A program made the position numbers and the translations under genes. Under the pieces are notes generated by a model, which had not been told where the DNA came from, ran no database searches, and saw only the letters and a list, made by a program, of their open reading frames with translations. 15,302 bases of DNA from CAZDHT01 sp964505325 (GTDB lineage Bacteria; Planctomycetota; PUPC01), in the NCBI GenBank assembly GCA_964505325.1, contig CAZDHT010000110.1, positions 1 to 15,302 of the forward strand, written 5' to 3'. Positions 7,733 to 14,618 of the stretch are shown in pieces (the stretch's first letter is position 1; every line of letters starts with the position of its first letter).

Positions 7733-8675
7733 CCTTCGCCTCCCTCCAAGCCAGCGCCGCGTCGATCATCGCAAAGACGTCGTACTTCGGCGTCCATCCC
7801 ATCAGTTCGGTCGTGTGCGAAATGTCAATGTCGAAAGTGTACTCGTTCTCCAGCGTGACCCGCTCGACGGGCAGGCCGACCTTCTCCGCCAAGTACCGGC
7901 AGGGCTCGACGTAATTGAACCCGGGGCCAGACAGGTGGAACCTCTGGTGGACGGCCTTGGGATTTCCCACCATCGCGAGCAGCGCCGCGAGCACGTCTTG
8001 GCGCTGGACCAGCGTCCGCCCCAGTGTCCGCCCCGCCGCGTCACAGGGCAGGACAATGAATTGTCCGCCGCTTTCGAGCCGCGCCCTCTGCTCGTCCGAG
8101 TACCCCGAGCTGAAAACCCCCGACGTGGGTCGGTCGCGGTCGTAGCCGGCGATGAAGTGGCGCAGGACGAGGTCATCCCGCTGTGTCCAGCTCAGCCGGG
8201 CGATGGTGTATGGCAGCCCGTGGTTTCGGTGGTAGTCGGTGACGATCGTTTCTTCGAGGACCTTGCCGAGGCTGTAGTAATCGCCGTAGCTCACCGGCTC
8301 GGTCTGGTGGCTGATGGGTTCGAGGTACGGATGAGCGCCGATGCCGGTCGCGGCGTCGGAGCTGGTGAGCAGATACTGCGTGACGGCTCCGCTCGCGCGC
8401 GCGGCGTCCAGGACGTTCAGCGTCCCCCGCACACTGGTTTCGACGGTCTGTTCGATCCCGCCACCGCCCTTGGTAAGCTGCATCACCACCTCCGCCCCGC
8501 CGACGGTCGCCGCAACCGCTTCCGGATCTGTGATGCTCCCCTGCACCACGTCGACCCCTTTGACGGGCAATGGCGACACGTGCTGCATGGCGCGGACCTG
8601 GTGGCCCAACTTCAGCAACTCAGGCAGCAACACCCGCCCGATGACCCCGGACCCTCCGAACACGGCGAGCTTCAT
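7722..8675 (-). CDS. NAD-dependent epimerase/dehydratase (extended SDR)
   Basis: Extended short-chain dehydrogenase of 317 aa. The Rossmann signature GGSGVIG is at 7-13, TSSD (104-107) supplies the active-site Ser, and Y134xxxK138 is the catalytic pair. The C-terminus ends with the family's GWTPKYD...AL.W segment. Such enzymes epimerise or dehydrate nucleotide-sugars or oxidise sugars using NAD(P). The usual HLAA segment after strand 4 is replaced by QLTKGGGG (66-73), so the substrate may be unusual. ATG at 8675 is preceded by AAGGAG with 6-nt spacing. It overlaps the arabinofuranosidase gene by 11 nt and lies 42 nt after the small phosphoesterase gene. The coupling to GH51 suggests handling of a pentose or nucleotide-sugar, but this is inference. 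Confidence 0.85.
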   Translation of the reverse strand: MKLAVFGGSGVIGRVLLPELLKLGHQVRAMQHVSPLPVKGVDVVQGSITDPEAVAATVGGAEVVMQLTKGGGGIEQTVETSVRGTLNVLDAARASGAVTQYLLTSSDAATGIGAHPYLEPISHQTEPVSYGDYYSLGKVLEETIVTDYHRNHGLPYTIARLSWTQRDDLVLRHFIAGYDRDRPTSGVFSSGYSDEQRARLESGGQFIVLPCDAAGRTLGRTLVQRQDVLAALLAMVGNPKAVHQRFHLSGPGFNYVEPCRYLAEKVGLPVERVTLENEYTFDIDISHTTELMGWTPKYDVFAMIDAALAWREAKGAI

Positions 8676-8717
8676 TCCGATCTCCTTCGGATTGACCTCG
8701 GTGAGCTGGGCGCGGCG

Positions 8718-9485
8718 TTACTCGCCCTTCAGCAGGCGGGTGCCGCCGCGATCGGGCAGCCCTTTGATGGCCTTGACTTTCGCGCACGTCGTGTGCGCGT
8801 CATATTCGACGCGGTAGAACCTGACCACCTCGCCGTCATACGTCGCGTAACTGGCCCTGACGTCGTGGTCGCGGGGCTGGCCGACACTCCCCACGTTGAT
8901 GATGGCTTTCTCTCCCGGCCCGAGCCGGAACTCGCCGCCGAGTTCACCGGGCGAGGCGTATCCCCCGGACGGTGTGAACACGCCGGGGATGTGCGTGTGG
9001 CCGACAAAGCACGCGCGCTCGACCAAGTCCAGACACTGCGCCAGCTTGTCGGGGACCTCTCCCATGATCAGTTCACCGTCGGACGGCAGCAAGTACTCGC
9101 TGGTCGGGTCCCGGGGCGACGCGTGCACCAGCAGCAATCCGTCCTCTTCGTGCTTGGCGGGCAGCGTGCGGATGAACTCCCAGTTCGCCCACTTGCTCCC
9201 GTCGCTGAGGAAGCGCGGCTCGAGGACCGACCGCGTCCACTTCGCGGCTTCTACCGCGTGTGGATTGAACCCGATGGGCTCATACAACACGCCCTCCTCG
9301 TGGTTGCCCACGAGACACAGGTCCATCTTCCGCACGATCCGCAGGCATTTCACCGGGTCCGGGCCGTAGTTGATGACGTCGCCGAGGCAGGCGATGCGGT
9401 CGGCCCGTCTGGTCTCGATGTCCGCCAGCACCGCGCGCAGCGCTTCGAGATTCGAGTGGATGTCGGACACGAATGCCGTAATCAT
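8718..9485 (-). CDS. Cytoplasmic metallophosphoesterase
   Basis: Compact calcineurin-like phosphoesterase of 255 aa from the YfcE/MJ0936-like group. The motifs are complete: SDIHSN (7-12; D8, H10), GDVINYGPDP (35-44), GNHEEG (60-65), VHASPRDP (120-127) and GHTH (162-165). NVGSVGQPRD near residue 197-206 is typical of this group. It lacks a signal peptide and should be cytosolic. Substrates of such proteins are usually phosphodiesters or phosphoproteins; nothing here decides. ATG at 9485 lies 13 nt after the kdsA stop, and AAGGG overlapping that stop can serve as ribosome binding site, so it is probably co-transcribed with kdsA. It is unrelated in architecture to the lipoprotein phosphoesterase at the window start. 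Confidence 0.88.
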   Translation of the reverse strand: MITAFVSDIHSNLEALRAVLADIETRRADRIACLGDVINYGPDPVKCLRIVRKMDLCLVGNHEEGVLYEPIGFNPHAVEAAKWTRSVLEPRFLSDGSKWANWEFIRTLPAKHEEDGLLLVHASPRDPTSEYLLPSDGELIMGEVPDKLAQCLDLVERACFVGHTHIPGVFTPSGGYASPGELGGEFRLGPGEKAIINVGSVGQPRDHDVRASYATYDGEVVRFYRVEYDAHTTCAKVKAIKGLPDRGGTRLLKGE

Positions 9486-9498
9486 TCTGCTGACCCTT

Positions 9499-10320
9499 TC
9501 AGTTGATCTCTGGAAGCGCCGAATGAATCCTCTTCGCCACGTTCAGCAGCCCCGGAAGCTCGTCCAGCTTGAGCATGGTCGCCGCATCGCTCAGCGCCTT
9601 CTTGGGGTCGGGATGCACTTCGACGAATAACGCATCCACGCCCACCGCGACCGCCGCCCGCACAAGCGGCGCCACCATGTCGCGCCGGCCACCCGACGCG
9701 GTGCCCTGCCCGCCCGGGAGCTGTACGCTGTGGGTGGCGTCGAATACGACCGGGTACCCGAGGCTTCGCAGGACGGCCAGCGAACGCATGTCCGCCACCA
9801 GGTTGTTGTAGCCAAAGCACGTCCCGCGTTCGGTGAGGAGTATCCGCCGGTTGCCCAAAGTCTCGATCTTGCCGATGATGTTTTTCATGTCCCACGGCGC
9901 GAGGAACTGCCCTTTCTTCACGTTGACGGGCTTGCCGGTGCGCGCCGCGGCGACGACCAGATCCGTCTGGCGGCACAGGAAGGCGGGAATCTGAAGGACG
10001 TCGAGCACCGATGCCGCACGCTCGGCCTGCGCCGGGTCGTGCACGTCCGACAGCACGGGGCAGCCGACCTCGGCCTTGACGCGCGCCAGGATCTCCAGGC
10101 CCTTCTCAATCCCCGGCCCGCGGAACGAGTCGATCGAGGTCCGGTTCGCCTTATCGTACGACGACTTGAAGATGAACGGCATCTCTGCATCGGCACAGAT
10201 GTCCGCCAGCGCCTGGGCGATCTCGACGGTGCCGGTCTCGTCCTCGATCACACACGGCCCGGCGATCAGCGCCAGGGCGCCGTCGCCGACGCGGACCCCC
10301 GATATGTCAACCACGCCCAT
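9499..10320 (-). CDS. kdsA: 3-deoxy-8-phosphooctulonate (KDO-8-P) synthase, metal-dependent type
   Basis: Condenses phosphoenolpyruvate with arabinose 5-phosphate to KDO-8-phosphate, the committed step of the lipopolysaccharide core sugar KDO, in the cytoplasm. The 273-aa length is normal. Signature segments are FKSSYDKANRTS (51-62), LSDVHD (90-95), IPAFLCRQTDL (111-121), NVKKGQFLAPWDM (133-145), GTCFGYNNLVADMR (166-179) and FDATHSVQ (193-200). The metal ligands of the Aquifex-type enzyme are all present: C23 (AGPCVIE), H197, E234 and D245, with the same spacing (174, 37 and 11 residues) as C11, H185, E222 and D233 there. The Asn-type, metal-independent E. coli form is excluded. ATG at 10320 lies 9 nt after mutL, with GAGGG overlapping the mutL stop. 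Confidence 0.97.
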   Translation of the reverse strand: MGVVDISGVRVGDGALALIAGPCVIEDETGTVEIAQALADICADAEMPFIFKSSYDKANRTSIDSFRGPGIEKGLEILARVKAEVGCPVLSDVHDPAQAERAASVLDVLQIPAFLCRQTDLVVAAARTGKPVNVKKGQFLAPWDMKNIIGKIETLGNRRILLTERGTCFGYNNLVADMRSLAVLRSLGYPVVFDATHSVQLPGGQGTASGGRRDMVAPLVRAAVAVGVDALFVEVHPDPKKALSDAATMLKLDELPGLLNVAKRIHSALPEIN

Positions 10321-10329
10321 GCGGTTCCC

Positions 10330-12087
10330 TCACTGCCTCTTGAACTGCCGGTCAAGGTCAGAGAACGGGAAGAATATACACGCCGGCCTGCCGTGGGGGC
10401 AAGTGTCTCTCTCCGTCGCCGCCTCGGCGCTCTCCAGCAGCGAGCGGATCTCGGACCCGGTGAGCCGCTCGCCCGCTTTGATCGCCGCCTTGCAGGCGAT
10501 GAGTTTTGCCATGGCCAGCTTCTTCGCCTCGACCGGCGTCTCGGGAGCGTCGCCGCCGAGCTCCGCCAGGAAGTCCTGGAGGATGGCCTCCGGGTTGTGG
10601 CCGCCCAGAATGACCGGCAGGGCGTTTACCGCGATCGAGCCGAGCCCGAACTCCGATATGTCGAGGCCCAGCTCCGCCAGACTGTCTCTCTCCGCGAGGA
10701 GCAGGGCGGTCTCTGCCTTGCTGAGGTTGACCACCGCGGGGATGAGCAGCCGCTGGCTCTCCAGTCGGGCCTTGCCGAGCCGCTGCTGAATCTCGTTGAA
10801 GATGATCCGCTCGTGCAGCGCGTGCTGGTCGAAGATGGCAATGCCGTCCGGCCGCTCCTCGACAATGTACGCGTTCCCGACCTGGAAACGCACGCGGTCC
10901 GGCGCCTCGGGGGCGGCCGCATCGTCCGTTCCCGCCGTCATCGGCGCCGGCTGCGGCCGGCGCACGGGGCGGTCGAACGGTGTACTGGCCACCCCGGCGC
11001 GCGCCGTGTGCGGAAGCGGCGGCTGTGTAAGTGGCTGCGCGGCGTGCGTGACCGCCGTCCCGGCAGCCCTCTGCGGCGCCTCGAACACCGGTGTGAGGTC
11101 GGCCTGCTGCAACGCCTCGCGAACGGCGTTCAGCACCGTCCGGTAAACCATCTCGCGCTGGTGGAACCGCACCTCGATCTTGGTCGGATGCACGTTCACG
11201 TCGACCTCGCGCGGATCGACCTGGAGGAACAGAAAGATGACCGGGTATCGGCCGCGAATGAGCATGCCCTCGTAGGCGGACGCGACCGCGTGGGCGAGGC
11301 TGCGGTCGCGGACGAAGCGGCCGTTGACGTAGGCGAGCTGCATCTTGGCGTTGGCCCGGCAATGCACCGGCGGCGCGGCGAAGCCGGTCACCCGCACCGG
11401 CCCCTCACCCGAGTCGACCTCGAGCAGCGCCTCCGCAAGTTCTTTGCCATACAGGTCGGCCAGCCGCCGCCGCTTGTCGGCCCCGGCGTGGAGATTCAGC
11501 ACTTCGCGCCCGTTGTGGAGCAGCTTGAACCCGACCTTGTGGTTGGCGAGGGCGACGCGCGACACCAGGTCGAGAATGTGCGCGAACTCCGTGCCGGCGG
11601 TCTTGAGGAACTTGCGCCGCGCCGGCACGTTGAAAAAGAGATTGGCGACCTCAACGGTCGTGCCCTCGGGCGCGCCTTTCGCGCGCGCCGGCTCCGGCGC
11701 GCCGCCGTTGACCTCGACCTCGGCGCCTTCCACCGCGCCCCGCACCCGCGACACCAGCCGCGCGTGAGACACCGCGCCGACGCTCGACAGCGCCTCGCCG
11801 CGGAACCCCAGCGTCGTGACAAAGAACAGATCGTCGCCCGTCTTGAGCTTGCTGGTCGCGTGGCTGCTGAAGGCGAGGGCGACGTCGTCCGGCGCCATCC
11901 CGAACCCGTCGTCGGTCACGCGGATCAGTTTCCGGCCGCCGTCCTCGATCTCGACCGTGATGAACGACGGCTGCGCGTCGAGCGAGTTCTCGACCAGCTC
12001 CTTGACGACGGACGCCGGCCGCTCGATCACCTCGCCCGCTGCGATCTTGTTGATAACGCTCAGCGGGAGCACATTGATCACGCCCAT
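10330..12087 (-). CDS. mutL: DNA mismatch repair protein MutL
   Basis: MutL couples mismatch recognition by MutS to strand incision. The GHKL ATPase domain (1 to about 330) shows KELVENSLDA (29-38), DDGFGM (59-64), GFRGEALSS (94-102) and the transducer segment NVHPTKIEVRF (298-308). A low-complexity linker rich in Ala, Pro and Thr spans about 335-395, and the dimerisation domain follows. The metal-binding endonuclease motif is DQHALHE (420-426), but the last Glu of DQHA(X)2E(X)4E is Asn431. ACKAAIKAG (531-539) and CPHGRP (563-568) are present, so nicking activity is likely. The 585-aa length is ordinary. ATG at 12087 has no ribosome binding site; a promoter sits immediately upstream and predicts a leaderless mRNA. 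GTG at 12081 is an alternative start. It heads the run to kdsA and beyond; no mutS is in the window. Confidence 0.97.
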   Translation of the reverse strand: MGVINVLPLSVINKIAAGEVIERPASVVKELVENSLDAQPSFITVEIEDGGRKLIRVTDDGFGMAPDDVALAFSSHATSKLKTGDDLFFVTTLGFRGEALSSVGAVSHARLVSRVRGAVEGAEVEVNGGAPEPARAKGAPEGTTVEVANLFFNVPARRKFLKTAGTEFAHILDLVSRVALANHKVGFKLLHNGREVLNLHAGADKRRRLADLYGKELAEALLEVDSGEGPVRVTGFAAPPVHCRANAKMQLAYVNGRFVRDRSLAHAVASAYEGMLIRGRYPVIFLFLQVDPREVDVNVHPTKIEVRFHQREMVYRTVLNAVREALQQADLTPVFEAPQRAAGTAVTHAAQPLTQPPLPHTARAGVASTPFDRPVRRPQPAPMTAGTDDAAAPEAPDRVRFQVGNAYIVEERPDGIAIFDQHALHERIIFNEIQQRLGKARLESQRLLIPAVVNLSKAETALLLAERDSLAELGLDISEFGLGSIAVNALPVILGGHNPEAILQDFLAELGGDAPETPVEAKKLAMAKLIACKAAIKAGERLTGSEIRSLLESAEAATERDTCPHGRPACIFFPFSDLDRQFKRQ

Positions 12088-12093
12088 GGACGG

Positions 12094-12122
12094 ATTCTAC
12101 GCCCTCCCCTGCCGGCGGTCAA
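12094..12122 (-). promoter_or_regulatory. Promoter of mutL and the downstream run, probably leaderless
   Basis: TTGACC (complement of 12117-12122) and TAGAAT (complement of 12094-12099) are 17 nt apart, each with one mismatch to consensus. Only 6 nt lie between the -10 box and the mutL ATG, so the normal start of transcription falls on the A of that ATG. Confidence 0.65.
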
Positions 12123-12162
12123 GCATCCCGGTGCCGGCAAATGCAGCCGGAAAGCGCGGGAA

Positions 12163-12184
12163 GGGCAGGCAGGAATGCCCGCCC
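12163..12184. repeat. Short GC-rich inverted repeat between hicB-like gene and mutL
   Basis: GGGCAGGC (12163-12170) and GCCCGCCC (12177-12184) pair at 7 of 8 positions around AGGAAT. From memory, GGCAGGAATGCCCGCC-type palindromes also recur between genes in planctomycete-like genomes. It may serve as the 3' end of the hicB-like transcript, without a U tract. Confidence 0.4.
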
Positions 12185-12224
12185 CACCATCGCAGGTCGT
12201 CGTCACACCCGTGCCGGCGGGGCA

Positions 12225-12446
12225 TCAGGGGGACACTTGATAGATCACTGGACGGTAGGTGGGGGGAGGAATCGGCTTGCGAGCGTCCCGGGCGGCCTGA
12301 AGCCATGCTTCTTTCGCGCGGGTCACTTCGGCCAACGCTTCCTCGGGCGTCTCGCCAAACGCGGAACAGGAGTCCAGGTCGTGAATATCGGCGATGTATC
12401 CGCCGTCCTGGTCGCTGTAGAAGATGTTGATGTGGTAGTCGCTCAC
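12225..12446 (-). CDS. Orphan HicB-like antitoxin
   Basis: Small protein of 73 aa with the HicB fold pattern: YHINIFYSDQDGGYIADIHDLDSC, then FGETPEEALAEV, then AWLQAARDARKPIPPP. HicB proteins normally neutralise the HicA mRNA interferase and repress their own operon, often through a C-terminal DNA-binding domain. Here no such domain follows the core, and no HicA-like frame (dsRBD-like, about 60 aa with G-S-H) is found on either side. The start is GTG at 12446: GGAGG (complement of 12454-12458) is 7 nt upstream of it but only 1-2 nt from the alternative TTG at 12452. A 32-codon frame ends 2 nt before this start. It may be a solitary antitoxin, a relic or a regulator. Confidence 0.75.
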   Translation of the reverse strand: MSDYHINIFYSDQDGGYIADIHDLDSCSAFGETPEEALAEVTRAKEAWLQAARDARKPIPPPTYRPVIYQVSP

Positions 12447-12448
12447 GA

Positions 12449-12547
12449 TCAATCCTCCAATCTCAGATCACGTAATCCGCGGACGCTATACTCATTTCGG
12501 CTCGCGCGGACGCAAAAGCGCCGCGTGCTCGTCGTCCCGTGCGCCAC
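12449..12547 (-). CDS. Possible 32-aa leader ORF upstream of the HicB-like gene
   Basis: GTG at 12547 is preceded by a perfect AGGAGG (complement of 12554-12559) at 6-nt spacing. The frame runs 32 codons (beginning MAHGTTSTRRFCVRASRNE) and ends at a TGA 2 nt before the HicB-like start, with that gene's ribosome binding site inside it. I do not recognise the peptide; it is rich in Arg. The start signal and stop-to-start spacing suggest translational coupling, but a frame this short in GC-rich DNA can be chance. Confidence 0.35.
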   Translation of the reverse strand: MAHGTTSTRRFCVRASRNEYSVRGLRDLRLED

Positions 12548-12616
12548 TCGACGCCTCCTGTGCTTGAACGCCGCTCGGTGCGTCTCCCAGTCGTCCCTGA
12601 GTCGTCTCTGTAAAGC

Positions 12617-12645
12617 ATTCTACCCATCTCACGGGCGTTCTGCAA
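12617..12645 (-). promoter_or_regulatory. Promoter upstream of the leader ORF and HicB-like gene
   Basis: TTGCAG (complement of 12640-12645) and TAGAAT (complement of 12617-12622) are 17 nt apart. Transcription would begin near 12610, 63 nt before the leader ORF and about 164 nt before the HicB-like gene. The same TAGAAT box occurs in the mutL and response-regulator promoters. Confidence 0.5.
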
Positions 12646-12691
12646 TTCCGCCTTTCAGGTCCCGGTTCGTGACCAGTGACCCGGCGCGTCG

Positions 12692-13723
12692 CTACCTCCT
12701 GCCCAGCTTGTCGATGAGTTCGAGGTAGTACAGTGCGTTGTCGACGGGGACGTTGGGCGGGATGTGGTTGCCGACGGCGAAGAAGTAGCCGGGGCAGCCC
12801 CGGCCGAGGGCGGCGCAGCGCTCGACGTCGCGGCGGACGTCGTCCTTGGTGCCGAACGTGAGGATGCGCGTGTCGACGTTGCCCACGATGACCTTGGTCT
12901 GGCCGTACTTCTCGACGATCCGCTCCATGTCGGTGAGCGGCTCGATGAAGAACCCGTCGGCGCCGGCGTCGGCGATGTCGTCAACGAACTCGTCGAAATT
13001 GCCGTCGGAGCAGAAGAGCACGATCTTGCCGGCGTCCTTGAGCAGCCCCCACAGCTCGCGGTACCGCGGGAAGATGTAGCGGCGATACCAGTCGGGATGG
13101 AAGACCGGGCCGCTGCTCCACACGATGTCGTCGTGCGCGATGAAGACGGGGGCGGACGTCTTCGCCCAGGCCCGGTAGTTGGCCAGCGAGATGCGGAAGA
13201 AGCCGTCGAGCACGCGGCCGAAGCGGTCGTAATCCAGCCCGGCCGCGCCGAGGAACATCTCCCAGCCGAACGCCTGGATGCAGGCGGAGAAGAGCGTCTT
13301 GTAATAGCCGCCGGTGTAGACGAGCGTGGGGCGGGCCTGCTGCCCCTTCCGCCACGCCGCCTCGAAGTACGCGGCGCGTTCGTCCACGTCGGGCACGCCG
13401 TACTCGGCGACCGGGTCGAACGCCAGCACCTCCTCGGGCGTCTGAAACGGGCAGTAGACGTTGTCGTCGAAATCCGTGCCGCCCTCCTGGAACTCCGCGT
13501 GGCCCATGCTGGTGGTGCGGCCGGGCCAGGCGGGCCCGTCATTCGTGGACCAGAGCAGGTCGTAGTCGGTCATCTCGTAGAACCGGCCCCACGCGGCGGG
13601 GTCGTCCCGCGGATCGGTGCCGGTGACAGCCTGGACGAGTCGCGGGTGCGAGCAGTACTCCGTGTGCGGAATGGTGTCGGGCATGTCGAGGTGGAGCGCC
13701 TGCCAGCCGCGTTCGTAGCTCAC
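12692..13723 (-). CDS. Uroporphyrinogen decarboxylase (URO-D)-family protein, not HemE
   Basis: URO-D superfamily TIM-barrel protein of 343 aa. It is recognised from the C-terminal half: HDDIVWSSGPVF...P.WY..YIFPRY.ELW (about 203-233), KIVLFCSDGNFDEF, DGFFIEPL and GNVDTRILTFGT. The N-terminal Arg-rich RQAGRYLPEY motif of true HemE is missing, so haem synthesis is very unlikely. Relatives include cobalamin-dependent methyltransferases such as MtaA, but their HxC zinc motif is not intact; related environmental proteins as I recall them have HSDG where this one has CSDG. It is therefore an uncharacterised member, perhaps a methyltransferase or lyase. The start is GTG at 13723, with AAGGGAG 7 nt upstream, overlapping the isomerase stop by 4 nt (GTGA). 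This coupling suggests a shared catabolic pathway. Confidence 0.8.
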   Translation of the reverse strand: MSYERGWQALHLDMPDTIPHTEYCSHPRLVQAVTGTDPRDDPAAWGRFYEMTDYDLLWSTNDGPAWPGRTTSMGHAEFQEGGTDFDDNVYCPFQTPEEVLAFDPVAEYGVPDVDERAAYFEAAWRKGQQARPTLVYTGGYYKTLFSACIQAFGWEMFLGAAGLDYDRFGRVLDGFFRISLANYRAWAKTSAPVFIAHDDIVWSSGPVFHPDWYRRYIFPRYRELWGLLKDAGKIVLFCSDGNFDEFVDDIADAGADGFFIEPLTDMERIVEKYGQTKVIVGNVDTRILTFGTKDDVRRDVERCAALGRGCPGYFFAVGNHIPPNVPVDNALYYLELIDKLGRR

Positions 13724-14547
13724 GCGGTCTCTCCCTTCGACACGCGGGCGTCATCGAGCATTTGCGCGAAGCGCGTCGCCCCGTCGAACGCCTGTGCGAG
13801 GAATTCGGTTTCGTCTTCGATGCCGCAGTTCCGCATCGTGGTTTCGAGGCTCACCCACTTCTCGTACGACGACTCGGCGATCACACCTGCCAGCCGCGGC
13901 CAGCCGACCGTCCCCGTGAAGAGCAGCTTGTGTTGGTCCGAGGCGCCGTCGTTGTCATGCAGGTGAATCGAGATGAGCCGATCCTTCAGCCCTTCGAGCC
14001 GGTCGAGCCCGTCCGGACGCAGGTTGCCGTGGCCGGAATCGTAGCACAGGCCGAGGAAGTCGGGGCCGTATTTTTGCAGCAGCTTCTCGATCAGGCCGAA
14101 GTTGCCATTCTCGATGGCGATGCGCACATCCCGCTCCCGTGCAAACGGCTCAAGAGCATCCAGCGACTTGTGCAGTTGCGACCAGAAGAGGGTCTTCCCC
14201 GCGTCGTCCTCCGGCTCGGAACCGGTGTGCATGATGATTACGTCGCCGCCCAACACCGCGCACATCTCGATCCGGTTCCTGACCAGCTCGACCCCGGCGA
14301 GCCGTTCGTGCTCACGCGGCGACGTCCAGCATTTCTCGTTGCCGCTCGAGGCGTGAAGATCGGTCAGCCCAAGGCCGAACTGCTTCATCCACCGCGCGAT
14401 CTGATCGATCTCACATTCGTGGTAGATAAAGTCCGTGTTCCACTGATGACACCAATGGACGTGGGTGAAGCCGGCCTCGGCAATTCCTCTCAGCGCCGGC
14501 TCGGGGCAGCCTGTGGAGGTCGCGTAATCGCTCGTCATCGAAAGCAT
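13720..14547 (-). CDS. Sugar phosphate isomerase/epimerase (xylose isomerase-like TIM barrel)
   Basis: TIM-barrel protein of 275 aa of the AP_endonuc_2 superfamily, which isomerises or epimerises sugars and inositols. Candidate metal ligands are E146 (IAIENGN), D170 and H173 (CYDSGH), H197 (IHLHDND) and E235 (VSLETT). VIIMHTGSE (103-111) is a typical inner strand. The reading frame stays open upstream to 14967, but that extension is antisense to the aldolase and lacks family similarity. ATG at 14547 is chosen because GGAG lies 9 nt upstream and homology begins there. The gene is divergent from the aldolase and shares its regulatory gap. It overlaps the URO-D-like gene by 4 nt. The substrate is unknown; with the aldolase next to it, a sugar acid is a reasonable guess. 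Confidence 0.88.
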   Translation of the reverse strand: MLSMTSDYATSTGCPEPALRGIAEAGFTHVHWCHQWNTDFIYHECEIDQIARWMKQFGLGLTDLHASSGNEKCWTSPREHERLAGVELVRNRIEMCAVLGGDVIIMHTGSEPEDDAGKTLFWSQLHKSLDALEPFARERDVRIAIENGNFGLIEKLLQKYGPDFLGLCYDSGHGNLRPDGLDRLEGLKDRLISIHLHDNDGASDQHKLLFTGTVGWPRLAGVIAESSYEKWVSLETTMRNCGIEDETEFLAQAFDGATRFAQMLDDARVSKGETA

Positions 14548-14577
14548 GTCGATCCGCTCCAGCAGAGATCGGTGTGG

Positions 14578-14607
14578 TTGACAAAGCGGTAACGTACCAC
14601 CTACAAT
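14578..14607 (+). promoter_or_regulatory. Promoter of the HpcH/HpaI aldolase gene
   Basis: A perfect TTGACA (14578-14583) and TACAAT (14602-14607, one mismatch) are 18 nt apart. Transcription would start near 14614, about 36 nt before the ATG. The spacer contains GGTAACGTACC (14588-14598), an 11-bp palindrome that is a possible operator. Confidence 0.7.
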
Positions 14608-14618
14608 CAGCCTGTCAA
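14591..14618 (-). promoter_or_regulatory. Overlapping divergent promoter of the isomerase gene
   Basis: On the - strand a perfect TTGACA (complement of 14613-14618) is followed after 16 nt by TACGTT (complement of 14591-14596), which matches the -10 consensus at its three most important bases. It faces and overlaps the aldolase promoter; both -35 boxes form the arms of an inverted repeat, GTTGACA (14577-14583) and TGTCAAC (14613-14619). Confidence 0.45.

Noticed and set aside
7374..12240. Very long + strand open frames (710 codons at 7374-9506 and 836 codons at 9730-12240)
   Set aside because: They lie antisense to the epimerase, phosphoesterase, kdsA and mutL genes, whose motifs are clear. 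The products are low-complexity, rich in Arg, His, Val and Asp, as expected for antisense frames in GC-rich codons.
12463..12645. 60-codon - strand frame considered as a possible HicA
   Set aside because: It lacks HicA features, begins inside the promoter, and has no ribosome binding site; the 32-codon frame in another register has much better start signals.
12764..13966. 400-codon + strand frame
   Set aside because: It is antisense to the URO-D-like and isomerase genes and shows antisense-type composition.
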